A stretch of DNA of 64,000 bases from Perognathus longimembris pacificus (GCF_023159225.1 NC_063174.1:41155691-41219690), one strand, 5' to 3'; counted from the first letter of the stretch, positions 20,906 through 31,142 are shown. Numbers and translations are program-made. Notes: generated from the sequence alone by a model not told the origin.

Positions 20906-21350
20906 AATGAAATAATAACAAAATTGGGGGGAAGTGAATGGGCCAGAAACTTTGAGGGAAACCCTACAGTGATAAAGAGAAGATTGCTTGATGAAGGAAC
21001 TAGTGCAGGGAGAGCTACAGGCCCAAACACTAGGGATAAACAGCTCCCCCTGCCCCACCTGCTGAGAAGATAAATGATAAAGTTACTCAACTGCAGAGGA
21101 AATTCAGAGCAGCTGCCTGTTCTAGTCAGCATTGCCCTGCATTCGTATAAATACAAGTAGACAGAAAACGAGATTGAACAACAATGCCATGGAAACAAAA
21201 GAGAAGCATTTAATAGCAGATAGAATGATCAGCTCACTAAAATTTCAAAATCATTCAAGTTACAAAAGGTATCCTTATAAGGTTTTTGAGTTCATAGTGT
21301 AAGAGAGATGTCAGCACATTGCTAAGAAGCTGCTATTAAAAAAAAGGAGG
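20906..21350. other. no gene seen; intron 1 single-copy DNA
   Basis: Unique stretch between two dimeric SINEs; no exon-like feature. Confidence 0.45.
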
Positions 21351-21572
21351 GGGGCTGGGAATATGGTCTAGTGGCAAGAGTGCTTGTCTCCTATACATGA
21401 AGCCCTGGGTTCAATTCCCCAGCACCACATATATAGGAAACAGCCAGAAGTGGCGCTGTGGCTCAAGTGGCAGAGTGCTAGCCTTGAGCACAAAGAAGCC
21501 AGGGACAGTGCTCAGGCCCTGAGTCCAAGGCCCAGGACTGGCAAAAAACAAACAAACAAACAAAAAAAACCT
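21351..21572 (+). mobile_element. dimeric ID-ID SINE
   Basis: Full copy with an AAACAAACAAAC tail. The flanking CTATTAAA occurs on both sides. Confidence 0.92.
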
Positions 21573-21737
21573 ATTAAACACTGATGAATGGCATTTAAAA
21601 GACATAAATAAGTGAGAAGATATATTTTAAAAAAAAAGGAGGGAGCATCAATGTTTTTTAAACTAAAAAGAATTATCTAAATTAAAAAACCTAACAGAAA
21701 GATTAATAAAATGGACTAAGAGAAAAAAACTAACCTG

Positions 21738-22015
21738 TTGCCAGGTGCTGGTGGCTCACACTTGCAATCCTAGCTACTGAGGAGGCTGAGATCTGAGGAT
21801 TGCAGTTCAAAGCCAGCCAGGACAGAAAAGTCCCAGTGAGACTCTTATCTCCAATTAACCACTCAAAACTGAGAAGTGGCACGGTGGCTCAAGTGGTAGA
21901 GTACTGGCCTTTAGCACAAAGAGGCTCAGTGATAGTGCCTAGACCCTGAGTTCAAGCCCCACAACTGACAAAAACAAACAAAACCAACAAAAAACAAACA
22001 ACAACAAAAAGAACC
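21738..22015 (+). mobile_element. 7SL/ID chimeric SINE
   Basis: Complete; flanked by AACCTGTT on each side; AAAC-rich tail. Confidence 0.9.
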
Positions 22016-22077
22016 TGTTAATGTAAAAGAGATCAATAAAATATCCCAGATAGAATATCAACAACAGAAACAAAAGC

Positions 22078-22142
22078 ATAGGACTGGAAATGTGGCTCAA
22101 ATAGTAGAGTGCCAGCTATGAGCAAGAAGATTGAGCAAAACC
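22078..22142 (+). mobile_element. ID-like monomer fragment
   Basis: GGAAATGTGGCTCAAATAGT marks the A-box half only. Confidence 0.6.
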
Positions 22143-22574
22143 AGGGTGCCAGCTGCTCATGCCTGTACCCCCTAGCTACTCAGAGGCTGAGATCTGAGGA
22201 TCATGGTTCAAAGTCATCCTGACAGGAAAGTCTGTCAGACTCTTATCTCCAATTACCAAAGAGCCAGAAGTAGACCTGTGGCTCAAGTGGTAGAGCACTA
22301 GCCTTGAGCACAAAAGCTCAGGGCTGGGAATGTGGCTTAGTGGTAGAGTGCTTGCCTAGCATGCATGAAGCCTGGGTTTGATTCCTCAGCACCACATAAA
22401 CAGAAAAATCCAGAAATCCAGAAGTGGTGCTGTGGCTCAAGTGGTAGAGTGCAGCCTTGAGCAAAAAGAAGCTCAGGGACAGTGCTCAGGCCCTGAGTTC
22501 ATAGAACTGGCAAAAAAAAAAAAAAAAAAAAATCTCAGGGATAACACTCAAGCCCTGAATGCAAGCCCCAGGAA

Positions 22575-22575
<1 letters not shown>
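22143..22575 (+). mobile_element. 7SL/ID chimeric SINE split by a dimeric SINE
   Basis: Left part 22143-22321 and right end 22532-22575. The flanking CTCAGG(G) before and after the insert fits target duplication. Confidence 0.85.
22322..22531 (+). mobile_element. dimeric ID-ID SINE (nested)
   Basis: Older-type dimer with a small internal duplication (ATCCAGAAATCCAGAA) at the linker and a long A tail. Confidence 0.88.

Positions 22576-22577
<2 letters not shown>

Positions 22578-22629
<52 letters not shown>
22578..22629 (+). repeat. (CA)n microsatellite
   Basis: About 52 bp of CA at the 3' end of the preceding SINE. Confidence 0.97.
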
Positions 22630-22632
<3 letters not shown>

Positions 22633-22730
22633 TAGAGGGAAAAACAGTCGTCAAAGAAGCATCAAGTTGTACTCCATAAGTGCATGCAATTATTACTTGT
22701 CCATTAAAAATTAAATAAAAAATAATTGAA

Positions 22731-22960
22731 TAGCCCAGTGGTGCTGATGGCTCATGCTTGTGATCCTAGATACTCAGGAGGCTGAGATCTGAGGACCGTG
22801 TTTTGTAGCTAGTCTAGGCATGAAGGTCCATAAGACTCTTATCCCTAATCAGCAAAACCAAGAATGGATCTGTGTCTCAAGTGGTAGAGCACCAGCCTTG
22901 AGCTAAAAAGTGAAAGGAAAGGGTCTAAGCCCTGAGTTTAAGCCCCAGTACCAGCACAGA
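22731..22960 (+). mobile_element. 7SL/ID chimeric SINE
   Basis: Diverged copy whose tail opens into the long GAAA tract that follows. Confidence 0.85.
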
Positions 22961-22989
22961 AAGGAAGAAAGACAGGAAGAGAGAAAGAG

Positions 22990-23020
<31 letters not shown>

Positions 23021-23068
23021 AGGAAAGAGAGAAAGAAAGAAAGAAAGAAAGAAAGAAGAAAGAAAGAA

Positions 23069-23104
<36 letters not shown>

Positions 23105-23278
23105 GGGAGGGAGGGAGGGAAGTGGGGAAGGAGGGAAAGAGGGAAGGAGGGAGGGAGGAAGGAAGGAGAAAGAAAAGAAAGAAGGAAGGAAGGAAGAGAA
23201 AAAGAAAGAAAGGAAGGAAGGAAGAAGAAAGAAAGAAAAGAAGGAAGGAAGGAAAGAAGAGAGAGAGAGAAAGCAGAA
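22961..23278 (+). repeat. (GAAA)n/(GGAA)n purine tract
   Basis: About 318 bp of almost pure purine. The Lys/Glu/Arg-rich open frames across it are repeat artefacts. Confidence 0.97.
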
Positions 23279-23289
23279 AATGTTTATTG

Positions 23290-24204
23290 AATTTTAAAAA
23301 GTACTATTTAGACTGAGAAGGCTCACCAAGTACCAACCTGGAGAAATAAGCACATGGAAAAGCAGGATGGGAAGAAGTGGGTATTTTCTTTCTTTTTCTT
23401 TTTAAATGTAGGCACTTATAGCTTTGAACTTTCCTCTCAGCACTGCTTTTGCTGTATCCCAGGTGTGCTTTTATTTTATTGTCATAGGCACTCTGAGTTT
23501 GGTTTGAAAGTGCCTTCGGGATACTAGGGAAGAAATTCTGCCAGGGAATTGGATATGTGCTGGTGGTCAGGTGAGGGCATTTGGAAAAGGACAAGAAGGG
23601 AAGGACAGAAGAAGAGGCCAGAAAGAGGAATGCTGAAGAAGGGAGAAGCATAGGAAGGACAGATCAAACAGCCAGACTCCTCCGCCTCGGTGGGATGTGT
23701 CTTAATTGCTGTCTTCCAGGGAGAATCAGTTTACCCCCTTTCTTAGCCTTTGCCATCCTGGGCTCCCATAGCCCCAGACTGGCCTCTCTTTCCAAGCCCA
23801 GTCTTTCAGATCTGTGGCTGAAAATGGTGAAAATTTCTGGGAAGCTTGGGATGGTGATTCTACTACTCACTTTCCAGATAGAAATCAAATCTTTATTTTT
23901 GCCGAAACAATCTGTCTCTTCATTGAAGCAGCTTATTCTGAACCACTTAGGAGCAAATAGTGCATCTAATAGTGGAAGATAACATACCTAATGGAGAGGT
24001 GGAACATCGGTTCTGGCTTCCTGCTTAGTTTGCTGGGAGAGGGGGTGGGAAGTGAGGGTAGCAGTTCCAGAGAGAAGGGAGAAGACAGAGTAAGAGGGGC
24101 ACCTGCCTGGCAAGTACAAGTTACCAGCCCAGAGGGAGGGGGGAGGGAAGGAAAGAGGGGGGGAGAAGAAAAGGAAAAGGTAAAAAGATGCAAGGATGTA
24201 AGCC
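23290..24204. other. no gene seen; intron 1 single-copy DNA
   Basis: Unique DNA with short frames on both strands around 23580-23980. None shows a known domain or convincing splice-bounded exon. Confidence 0.45.
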
Positions 24205-24305
24205 CTGTGTTGTGTTGAGACAAGGCCCTGGCCTTGAACTTAAGATCCTTCTGTTTCAGCCTCTGCTGGGATTATAGGCATGCACAGTGCATTATAACAC
24301 CCATT
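24205..24305 (-). mobile_element. B1-like 7SL monomer
   Basis: TTGAGACAAGGCCCTGGCCT... ATTATAGGCATGCACAG on the minus strand. Confidence 0.65.
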
Positions 24306-24699
24306 TTAGGAACACAATGTTTGTTGTCTTCTGGTTTGCAGCACAGAAGTTGTTCCAACTGAACCTCAGAGAGGACAAGGGAATTGGAAAATGCAGGTTT
24401 TGATAGCAAGGGTATTATTTCTCCAAGTTAAGGCTGTTCCTTTTGTGTCTTTCTCCCTGGAGTAGCACACTTTGGGGATGGAAGTTCCTTTGGGACTCAC
24501 AGATGTATAGGCCTTTGAACTGGAAGAAAATTAATAATGTGCTCATATTTCTGTCATGTCATGATATTCTCTGTCTCTGCCATTTGTGTCATGCAGGAGA
24601 AAGGACTTGCAGGTATATGTTTCAGTATTTCAACATCTATTACACATACATAACATACACATACAAACTTCTAACCCCATTTCTTTCTTTTCTATGTTT
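24306..24699. other. no gene seen
   Basis: Unique AT-rich intronic DNA. Confidence 0.4.
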
Positions 24700-24885
24700 T
24701 TTTCTTCAAGGCTAGTACTTTACTACTTAAGCTACAGCTCTACCTCCAGCTTTTTGATGGTTAACTGGAGATAAGAGTCTTATGGATTTTCCTGCCTGGG
24801 CTGGCTTCCAGCTGTAATCCTCAGATCTCAGCCTCCTGAGTAGCTAGGATTACAGGGGTGAGCTACCAGTGCCTGGCTCCACCTC
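24700..24885 (-). mobile_element. 7SL/ID chimeric SINE, 3' truncated
   Basis: 7SL arm complete; the ID arm begins TTCTTCAAGGCTAGTACT and lacks its end. Confidence 0.82.
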
Positions 24886-24891
24886 CACTTC

Positions 24892-24900
24892 TTTCTTTTC

Positions 24901-24969
<69 letters not shown>

Positions 24970-25016
24970 TTCCTTCCTTCCTTCATTCCTTCCTTCCTTC
25001 CTTCCTTCCTTCCTCA
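24892..25016 (+). repeat. (CTTT)n(CTTC)n microsatellite
   Basis: About 125 bp. On the minus strand it is the expanded tail of the SINE that follows. Confidence 0.97.
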
Positions 25017-25025
25017 CTTGATCCT

Positions 25026-25253
25026 TTCTTTTTCTGATTTTGAACTCTAGGCCTAGGTGCTGTTCCCAAGCTTCTTGTGCTCAAAGTTAGCACTCTACTT
25101 TTTAAGCCACAGCTCCACTTTTGGCTTTTTATGGTTAATGGGAGAGAAGCATCTCACAGATTTTTCTCTGCCTGGGCTGGTTTTGAACCAAGAACCTCAG
25201 ATTTCATTCTACTTAGTAGCTAGGATTACAAGTGTGACTCACTGGTATTGGCC
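25026..25253 (-). mobile_element. 7SL/ID chimeric SINE
   Basis: Diverged complete minus-strand copy. Confidence 0.82.
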
Positions 25254-25262
25254 TCCCTTAAC

Positions 25263-25510
25263 TTTTTTGCTCAAGGCTAGGGTCTCTACCACTTGAGTTA
25301 TACTTTCACTTCTGGCTTTTTGGTGGTTAATTGAAGATAAGAGCCTGAGCGGGCTTCAAACTATGATCCTCATATCTCAGACTCCTAAATAGCTAGGATT
25401 ACATGTGTAAGTCAGTGGTTCAACTTAAAAAGACAAACAAACAGTGTTGCATTTGAACTCCTGGCCTTGCACTTGCTAGACTGGTGCACTACCACCTGAG
25501 CTAGGTCCCT
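25263..25510 (-). mobile_element. 7SL/ID chimeric SINE (partial) and ID-like fragment
   Basis: 25263-25422 is a truncated chimeric SINE; 25445-25510 is a decayed ID unit. Confidence 0.7.
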
Positions 25511-25783
25511 AAGCAGCCAGGATTGATTCTCATTTTGAGGCCTTGCAGCTTCTCTCAGCCCCTCCCCCCTCCCCCAGGAGGAGTGGGCAAAGATGGGGAG
25601 AGCAGGAGGGAAACACAGGAAATAGCCAATGGTTTTCCTTGGTTGGGAGAGGAGCCTGATGTTATCTGCCTGGATGACCACAGCTGCCCTGAGCCCAAAT
25701 GACTCTAGGGTTGGGTGGACACACAGATAGCTGCAGATGGAGGGGGACATATTTTCTTCAGACTAGTAGAGGGCCAGCCCCCA

Positions 25784-25784
<1 letters not shown>

Positions 25785-25834
<50 letters not shown>
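25785..25834 (+). repeat. (CA)n microsatellite
   Basis: About 50 bp of pure CA. Confidence 0.98.
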
Positions 25835-25836
<2 letters not shown>

Positions 25837-26398
25837 AGTTCTGCAGAAAATAAAACCCTTGTCTCTGCCTGCTACTGCTGCTGCCACTGCCACTTTGTTA
25901 GGAGGGTTAGTGACTGTCCATTAACTCGGGAGAGCTGATTCTTGCCAGTGCTGCGCCAGCAGCTGGGAGCCAGGAAGCGCTGATGTGGGGAGGGGGGACT
26001 GGTCCCCCTCCCTGGCTGAGCACTCACAGAGTAAGTCAGGGAGGTCACTGGCCCGGCTTACTCAGCTCTACCCAAGTGCCAATTAACTAAGGTTTTTCTG
26101 AGCAGTGCCCAGGCCTGCCATAGTTGAGGGAAATTATTGTCAGAGAAGCTCATCTTGTTTTTATAGAAAAAGAAATCTCTTTGTAGGAATGGATCTTTCC
26201 AGGCTGTCCCCTCCCTCCTCCAGTCTCCAGTCTTCCTAGGAGGGAAATCTCAGCCATTCAAGATCCTTGGAAAGAGATAGCTGGGGTCAGGTCCTGAGCC
26301 AGTGGCTACTAACAAGTGTTATTGGTGATGGGGGTGGTTCCTGGCCTGCTGGTTGGCTTGGAGGGATGGGTCCTACCAACTTAGCCATGCTCTCTCAC

Positions 26399-26442
26399 TA
26401 ATATATACATACATATATGTGTGTGTATGTATATGTATATAT
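26399..26442 (+). repeat. TA/TG mixed microsatellite
   Basis: ATATATACATACATATATG followed by TG/TA units. Confidence 0.85.
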
Positions 26443-26727
26443 AACATTTACATATCCAATCACAACCCTGGCTTTCCTGGAGAAATAAGGAAGAGAGAGT
26501 TCTTGAGGAAACACAAGTTGAATATATGCTCTTTTCTGGTTCTTATGCTCCTTTCCACTTCATTCATAAAATTCAGCTCATCATTGAAAGGACATTATCT
26601 TGCTGTTCAAACCAGGTTAATAAAGTGGTATTCTGTATTCCAAGAGGACTACAAGGATCTGTGGGCTCAGGACAGCCTCAGAGAGCCCCATGGAACATCA
26701 GGACCAGGGAAATCTTAAAAATTCATA

Positions 26728-26850
26728 TTGTTAAAGTCTCTTCCTTTACAGAGGAGAAAACTGAGGCCCACGGAATGCGAAAGACCTGCTTGGGCAGACA
26801 ATGGCAGATCTGGGACCAGAACACTGGGCTCCCCATTGCCAATCAAATGC
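26728..26850 (-). mobile_element. MIR relic
   Basis: TTACAGAGGAGAAAACTGAG is the reverse of the MIR core phrase; GACCAGAACACTGGGCTCC follows as expected. Confidence 0.7.
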
Positions 26851-26884
26851 TTTTATTTGGATACATTTTCACATTTCATTCCCT

Positions 26885-27005
26885 TCTTTTACACCCAATT
26901 ACTGAATCCTTACTATCCTCCAGGTGCTGTGGGGGAAGGGGTGTGGAGGGAAGCAAAAAGAGGAAAACAACACTATCCCTGCTTTCAAGGAGCTGTTTTC
27001 TCATA
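26885..27005 (-). mobile_element. L2 relic
   Basis: ACTATCCTCCAGGTGCTGTG and CCCTGCTTTCAAGGAGCT match the reverse L2 3' region. Confidence 0.6.
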
Positions 27006-27344
27006 ATTCTGTGTTTGGGGAGGGGGAAAAAGGATAAAAACTGTCAGACTCTCGTTCTATATTGTCATCTATAGGTGATGATGGAGGAGAATGGGGGAGG
27101 AACCCTTTTTATTGCCTCAAGATTTATAAACTGGACCTCACTGATTCAGGGACTCCAAGAAAACCAAGGACAAAAGGAGGGAGTCATGGCTGGCCTGAGA
27201 GAAGAAGGGATAAAATGACAATGATTAGGTCACTTACTGCAAATCTGGGGGGCAGTGAGAGTAATTCCCATTGGTATGGAGAGGTCCAGTTAACTAGCCT
27301 GTACCTCTGATCTGATACTTTGTTTCAAAGTCTCCAGGTAATCC

Positions 27345-27475
27345 TTGAGATGAGCAGAAGCTCCACTCCAAGTTCTAATCTCACCTTAGGGAAATTGAGG
27401 TTCAGAGAGCCCAGGGAACTCACCAAAGCCAATAGATGCCAGCTAGCCAGCGACTCCAAATTCAGGGCCCCTTTC
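27345..27475 (-). mobile_element. MIR relic
   Basis: AGGGAAATTGAGGTTCAGAG and GATGCCAGCTAGCCAG resemble the reverse MIR middle section. Confidence 0.55.
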
Positions 27476-28049
27476 TCCCAGTGGGGTTTTGGGAAGCTCT
27501 GCTGGGTTGGAAGGGGGTCAGCAGTGGGAAGCAGTGGTCAGCCACAGTGGTAAGCCGAGGCGTCCACTGCACCGTTTTATTTGGATCCTTACATTCTGCC
27601 TCGCCTAGAACTCTGCTCTGAAGAACTGGAAGCACTTTGCAGGCCCGGATGAGCTCATTCAACACACTCTTGCCAGGAAGACAGAGAGCAACTCCAAATG
27701 GAGAGTCTCAGACTGGGGTCACAGCATGAAGGCATAAATAGAAAACGGTTCCCTTACTCTGTCCTCTGGCGCCAGGGGGTATATGCTGCAAAGCTGGCCC
27801 TCTCCCGCGGGCGTCCAGAGGGCCACGGGACAAAACCCAGATGTCTTCGGGCACCTCTTTCCTTCCCTGGAGAAATGGGTTAACCCGTCCTGAGAGGATG
27901 GGCCCCTTCCTTAGCCCTCGGGCCATTTCTAGGGTTAGGAAATGTCAGAGCAGAGAAAGTGACAGCCACTCCCATCACCCTGGTGAGTAGGAAGGGGGAA
28001 CTTGGTGCAACCCTCTCAGATCGATGCTCAGGGGGACCAGGGAGTCTGG
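27476..28049. other. no gene seen; proximal intron 1 next to the CpG island
   Basis: Unique sequence immediately downstream (in transcription sense) of the island, with a CTCF-like GCGCCAGGGGG at 27769-27779. No exon identified. Confidence 0.4.
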
Positions 28050-28577
28050 AGGTTCTCATCAGTGTGACTGCACCCGATGGGTGGGGTGTCCCCGGGCTAC
28101 CTGAGGTCGGGGTCAAGGCCTGGTGGGTGGAGCCAGGGTGCCCAGGTTCATGTCATGTTCCCGCCCCCACCCGGCCCTCCTGGTGACCCCTGGCTGCGGG
28201 GTGAGGGACGGGGACAGACGTGGCATGAGCACTGGGGGAGCGGAGCGCAAGGTGCCGCCGGCGGGGACTTGGAGCTCCATCCCCGAGAGCCCACTGCCCG
28301 CCCCGGCCTCAGCCGGCCCCGCGCCGGGTTCCACGCTCCGGCTGCGCCCCCAGACGGCCCCTTACCTGTCCCGCAGAGGACGGTCCCGCCTCCTCCGAGC
28401 GGCTCCGGGGTCCGGCATGGGCCGGCTGGCGACGGCGTCCCCGCCTGGCGGCCGCGGTGGAGCTCCCGGCCCGCGTCCCCGCTAGCGCCGCTTCAGCACC
28501 GCGGACAGCGCCCGCCCGCCGCCCGCCACCGCCGCCCGCCCCGCCCAGCGCGGTCCCGGGAGCCCCGCATCCCGGCC

Positions 28578-28598
28578 CCGCCGCCGCCGCCGCCGCCG
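28578..28598 (-). repeat. (CCG)7, GGC on the SYNDIG1L sense strand
   Basis: Seven uninterrupted CCG units inside the CpG island, upstream of the presumed exon 1 donor. Depending on the start site it lies in exon 1 or in the proximal promoter. Confidence 0.95.
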
Positions 28599-28676
28599 CG
28601 CAGCCCTCCGCCCGGCCCAAGGCTGCTCTGCCAAGACTTGGGGTGCAGCGAGGAGGATCCCCCTCCTCCCCGCCTC

Positions 28677-28700
28677 CCGCCGCCGCCGCCGCCGCCGCCG
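28677..28700 (-). repeat. (CCG)8, GGC on the SYNDIG1L sense strand
   Basis: Eight uninterrupted CCG units about 80 bp upstream (in the sense of transcription) of the (CCG)7 tract, in the same CpG island. Confidence 0.95.
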
Positions 28701-28987
28701 CCTCCCCTCGCCGCCGTGCTCCGAGCTCCGTGCTCCCTACCACGCTCCGGAATCTGCCCGCTGGCACTCCAGACCCCGCTCCCGGGAGGGGCGGGGCGGG
28801 AAGTCGGGGCGCCCAGGGGAGGGGCCCGGGGCGCGCTCCTGGTTCCCAGAGCCAAGCCCTCTTTCCCGGCCCTTCTCCCCTGCCCTCCTAGGGCGCCTCC
28901 CAGAAACCACGCGCGGCCCCTGGGCTTTCGGAGGCATTTTTGGATCTCCCTAGGCTCCCAAGCTCTCAGTTATAATAATGATCTGCC

Positions 28988-29062
28988 CAGAGAGAGAGAG
29001 CGAGAGCGAGAGCGAGAGCGAGAGAGAGAGCAAGAGAGATAGAGATAGAGAGAGAAAGAGAG
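28988..29062 (+). repeat. (GA)n/(GAGAGC)n microsatellite
   Basis: AG-rich tract with GAGCGA units at the edge of the CpG island. Confidence 0.92.
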
Positions 29063-29143
29063 AGTTTACTGAGTATATACTATATACTAGACACCAGGTT
29101 ATCTTTTAAGCCAACATAATAATAATAATGTTATTATTATTAT

Positions 29144-29378
29144 TACTTGCCAATCCTAGGACTTGAACTGAGGGTCTGTGCTCTGTCCCTGTGCACTTTT
29201 TCTGCTCAAGGCTAGCTCTCTACCACTTGAGCCACAGCTCCACTTTTGGTTTCTTTGGTGATTAATTGGAGATAGTCTCAATAGACTTTCCTGCCTGTAC
29301 TGGGTTTAAAACTTGATCCTCAGATCTCAGCCTCCTCAGAAATTAGGATGACAGGTTTGAGCTACTGGTGGAGAGCCT
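29144..29378 (-). mobile_element. 7SL/ID chimeric SINE
   Basis: Complete minus-strand copy; an ATT/AAT patch (29120-29142) marks its tail. Confidence 0.85.
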
Positions 29379-29417
29379 TGCTCATTTAACTTTCTTTCTT
29401 CCTTCCTTTCTTTCTCT

Positions 29418-29840
29418 CTTGTCAGTCGTGGGGCTTGAACTCAGGGCTTGGGGTCTGTCCCTGAACATTTTTGCTTAAGGCTAGCATTCCACCACTTCCT
29501 GTATTCTGGTGATTGGAGATAAGAGTCTCATGGGTTTTCCTTCCCAAGTGGCTTTTAACTGATCCTCAGCTCTCAGCCTTCTTTTTTTTTTTTTTGCCAG
29601 TCCTGGGCCTTGGACTCAGGGCTGAGCACTGTCTCTGGCTTCCTTTTTACTCAAGGCTAGCACTCTGCCATTTGAGCCACAACGCCACTTCTGGGCGTTT
29701 TCTATATATGTGGTGCTGGGGAATTGAACCCATGGCTTCATGTATGCAAGTCAAGCACTCTTGCCACTAGGCCATATTCTCAACCCCAGATCTCAGCCTT
29801 CTAAGTAGCTAGAATAGCAGGTGTGAGCCACGATGCCTGA
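29418..29840 (-). mobile_element. 7SL/ID chimeric SINE split by a dimeric SINE
   Basis: Outer parts 29418-29580 and 29789-29840; TCTCAGCCTTCT occurs on both sides of the insert. Confidence 0.87.
29583..29788 (-). mobile_element. dimeric ID-ID SINE (nested)
   Basis: Full minus-strand dimer with a T-run (poly A tail) at its left edge. Confidence 0.92.
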
Positions 29841-29851
29841 CCAGTTTTCTT

Positions 29852-30064
29852 TTTTTTTTTTTTTTTTTGGCCAGTCCTGGGACTTGGACTCAGGGCCTGA
29901 GCACTGTCCCTGGCTTCTTTTTGCTCAAGGCTAGCACTCTGCCACTTGAGTCACAGCGCCACTTCTGGCCATTTTCTATGTATGTGGTGCTGGGGAATTG
30001 AACCCAGGGCCTCATGTATACAGGGCAAGCACTCTTGCCACTAGGCTATATCCCCAGCCCCTGG
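29852..30064 (-). mobile_element. dimeric ID-ID SINE
   Basis: Flanked by an 11-bp duplication CCAGTTTTCTT (29841-29851 and 30065-30075). Confidence 0.94.
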
Positions 30065-30075
30065 CCAGTTTTCTT

Positions 30076-30917
30076 AACAGCTCCATTAAGCATTTCACCC
30101 CTTCATCTCTCCTTGTCCCCTTTAATGGATGAGAACACTAAGCTTGCAGGGATTACATCTCTAGATAGCAGTACTGTGGTGGGACATGCACAGACTGTAA
30201 AGTCCAGGGAGCCAAAATTTTGGTTGCAGTGTCCCATTAAAGTTACTTAAGCAAGTTACTGAACTTCTCAAAGCCTCAGGTTCTCAAGGACACAGCAGGG
30301 AGCTGTGCCCACCTATGAGGGATCCTTTGAGGAAACTGGTGGCGTATTGGCATCCAATAGGTCGTGAGTGGGTGAGTTATCTACTTCTTCCAGTGGGAGC
30401 ACAGGGCTTCCAGCTGCTTTGTCCCCACTTCTGCGTTGCTCTACCTGCTCACTTCCCTTTCCTTGATATTTAACATGGGGCACCCCAACCTGAATCTTAT
30501 GAATGAATGAAACTGTTCTTCAGCTCCTGCTCCCCGCTCCCCCCCACACATGGTCTTGAGTCTCATCAGGACATCAGGAGGGCAGAAGGATGTTCTCCTC
30601 ATGCTGAAGTTGGGGCAGGGGCAGGAAGGCACTAGCAGGCTGGCTCTGGCAGTGATTCTTCTCTCCTCCTCCTCCTCCATGAAAGGACCGACAGCAGACC
30701 TCCCAACATGCAGAGGAGGGGCCAGAAGCTGACCCCCCATCTCCAGGAAGGGCTTGGACCTTCCTCCCTATGAGCTGACCAAAGTTCTTCCTCAGCCTGT
30801 GGCCCAACTCATGGCTGGAATCCTGTTTAACTTGCTGGATATAAATATATCCTTGCTCTTCCTGCCTCTGTTCCATTGACTCTAGGAAGGTTCTGGGATC
30901 ACTCTTTATTTATTCAT
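30076..30917. other. no gene seen; upstream flank of SYNDIG1L
   Basis: Contains a MIR-like trace at about 30215-30300 (TACTTAAGCAAGTTACTGAA, AGCCTCAGGTTCTC). The rest is unique; overlapping frames at 30440-30870 have no recognised domain. Confidence 0.45.
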
Positions 30918-31142
30918 TGTGCCAGTGGTAGGGCTTGAACTCAGGACCTAGGCACTGTCCCTTAGCTTTTCTGCTCAAGGCTGGTGCTAAGCCACTTGAG
31001 CTATGACTCTTCAGCTTTTGGGTGAGTAGTTGGAGATAAGAGTTTCATAGACTTTGCTGCCAAGATTGATTTCTAACTGGATCCTCAAATCTCAACCTCC
31101 TGAGTAGCTTGGATTACATGTGTGGGCTACGAGCACCTGGTT
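30918..31142 (-). mobile_element. 7SL/ID chimeric SINE
   Basis: Complete, diverged minus-strand copy. Confidence 0.85.

Larger units (their letters stand above)
25511..26725. other. no gene seen; low-repeat stretch of intron 1
   Basis: Apart from the CA and TA/TG microsatellites there is no recognisable transposon in 25840-26400. This unusually clean block, 2-3 kb downstream of the presumed promoter, is a candidate intronic regulatory region. Confidence 0.4.
8987..28365 (-). other. SYNDIG1L: SYNDIG1L intron 1 (presumed)
   Basis: About 19.4 kb between the exon 1 donor and the exon 2 acceptor. No coding exon was recognised inside it on either strand. Its contents (SINE clusters, MaLR LTR, L2/L1, microsatellites, a probable CTCF-like site) are listed separately. 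Confidence 0.6.
28366..28760 (-). other. SYNDIG1L: probable noncoding exon 1 of SYNDIG1L (5' boundary approximate)
   Basis: Inside the CpG island the minus strand reads GGGACAG|GTAAGGGG, a near-perfect splice donor with the last exon base at 28366. Splicing to the exon 2 acceptor at 8986 gives a gene of about 24 kb, close to the human gene span as I recall it. No TATA box is evident, so the start is only bracketed, between about 28450 and 28900. An ATG at 28418-28416 in a weak context opens an upstream reading frame that would overlap the main start after splicing. The assignment is an inference from position, donor and CpG content. Confidence 0.6.
28050..28950. promoter_or_regulatory. SYNDIG1L: CpG island, presumed SYNDIG1L promoter
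   Basis: About 900 bp of very GC-rich, CpG-dense sequence, the only such block in the window. It contains many CCGCCC/GGGCGG Sp1-type boxes, two CCG-repeat tracts and the minus-strand splice donor at 28366. Elsewhere CpG is depleted, as expected for methylated mammalian DNA. Long open frames here on both strands result from high GC and lack of stops; they show no recognisable protein. Bidirectional transcription cannot be excluded. Confidence 0.8.

Noticed and set aside
22910..23316. Lys/Glu/Arg-rich 126-codon frame
   Set aside because: Translation of a GAAA/GGAA purine tract.
26526..27074. 182-codon plus-strand frame
   Set aside because: Covers MIR and L2 relics in intron 1; no domain, and no codon or homology signal recognised.
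28309..28767. 152-codon minus-strand open frame with Ala/Gly runs
   Set aside because: Runs come from the CCG repeats; no known protein, and it crosses the presumed splice donor.
28077..29042. 321-codon plus-strand open frame, Pro/Arg/Ala-rich
   Set aside because: It lies in the CpG island where stops are rare. It has no domain, ends in a GA repeat, and its composition follows base content.
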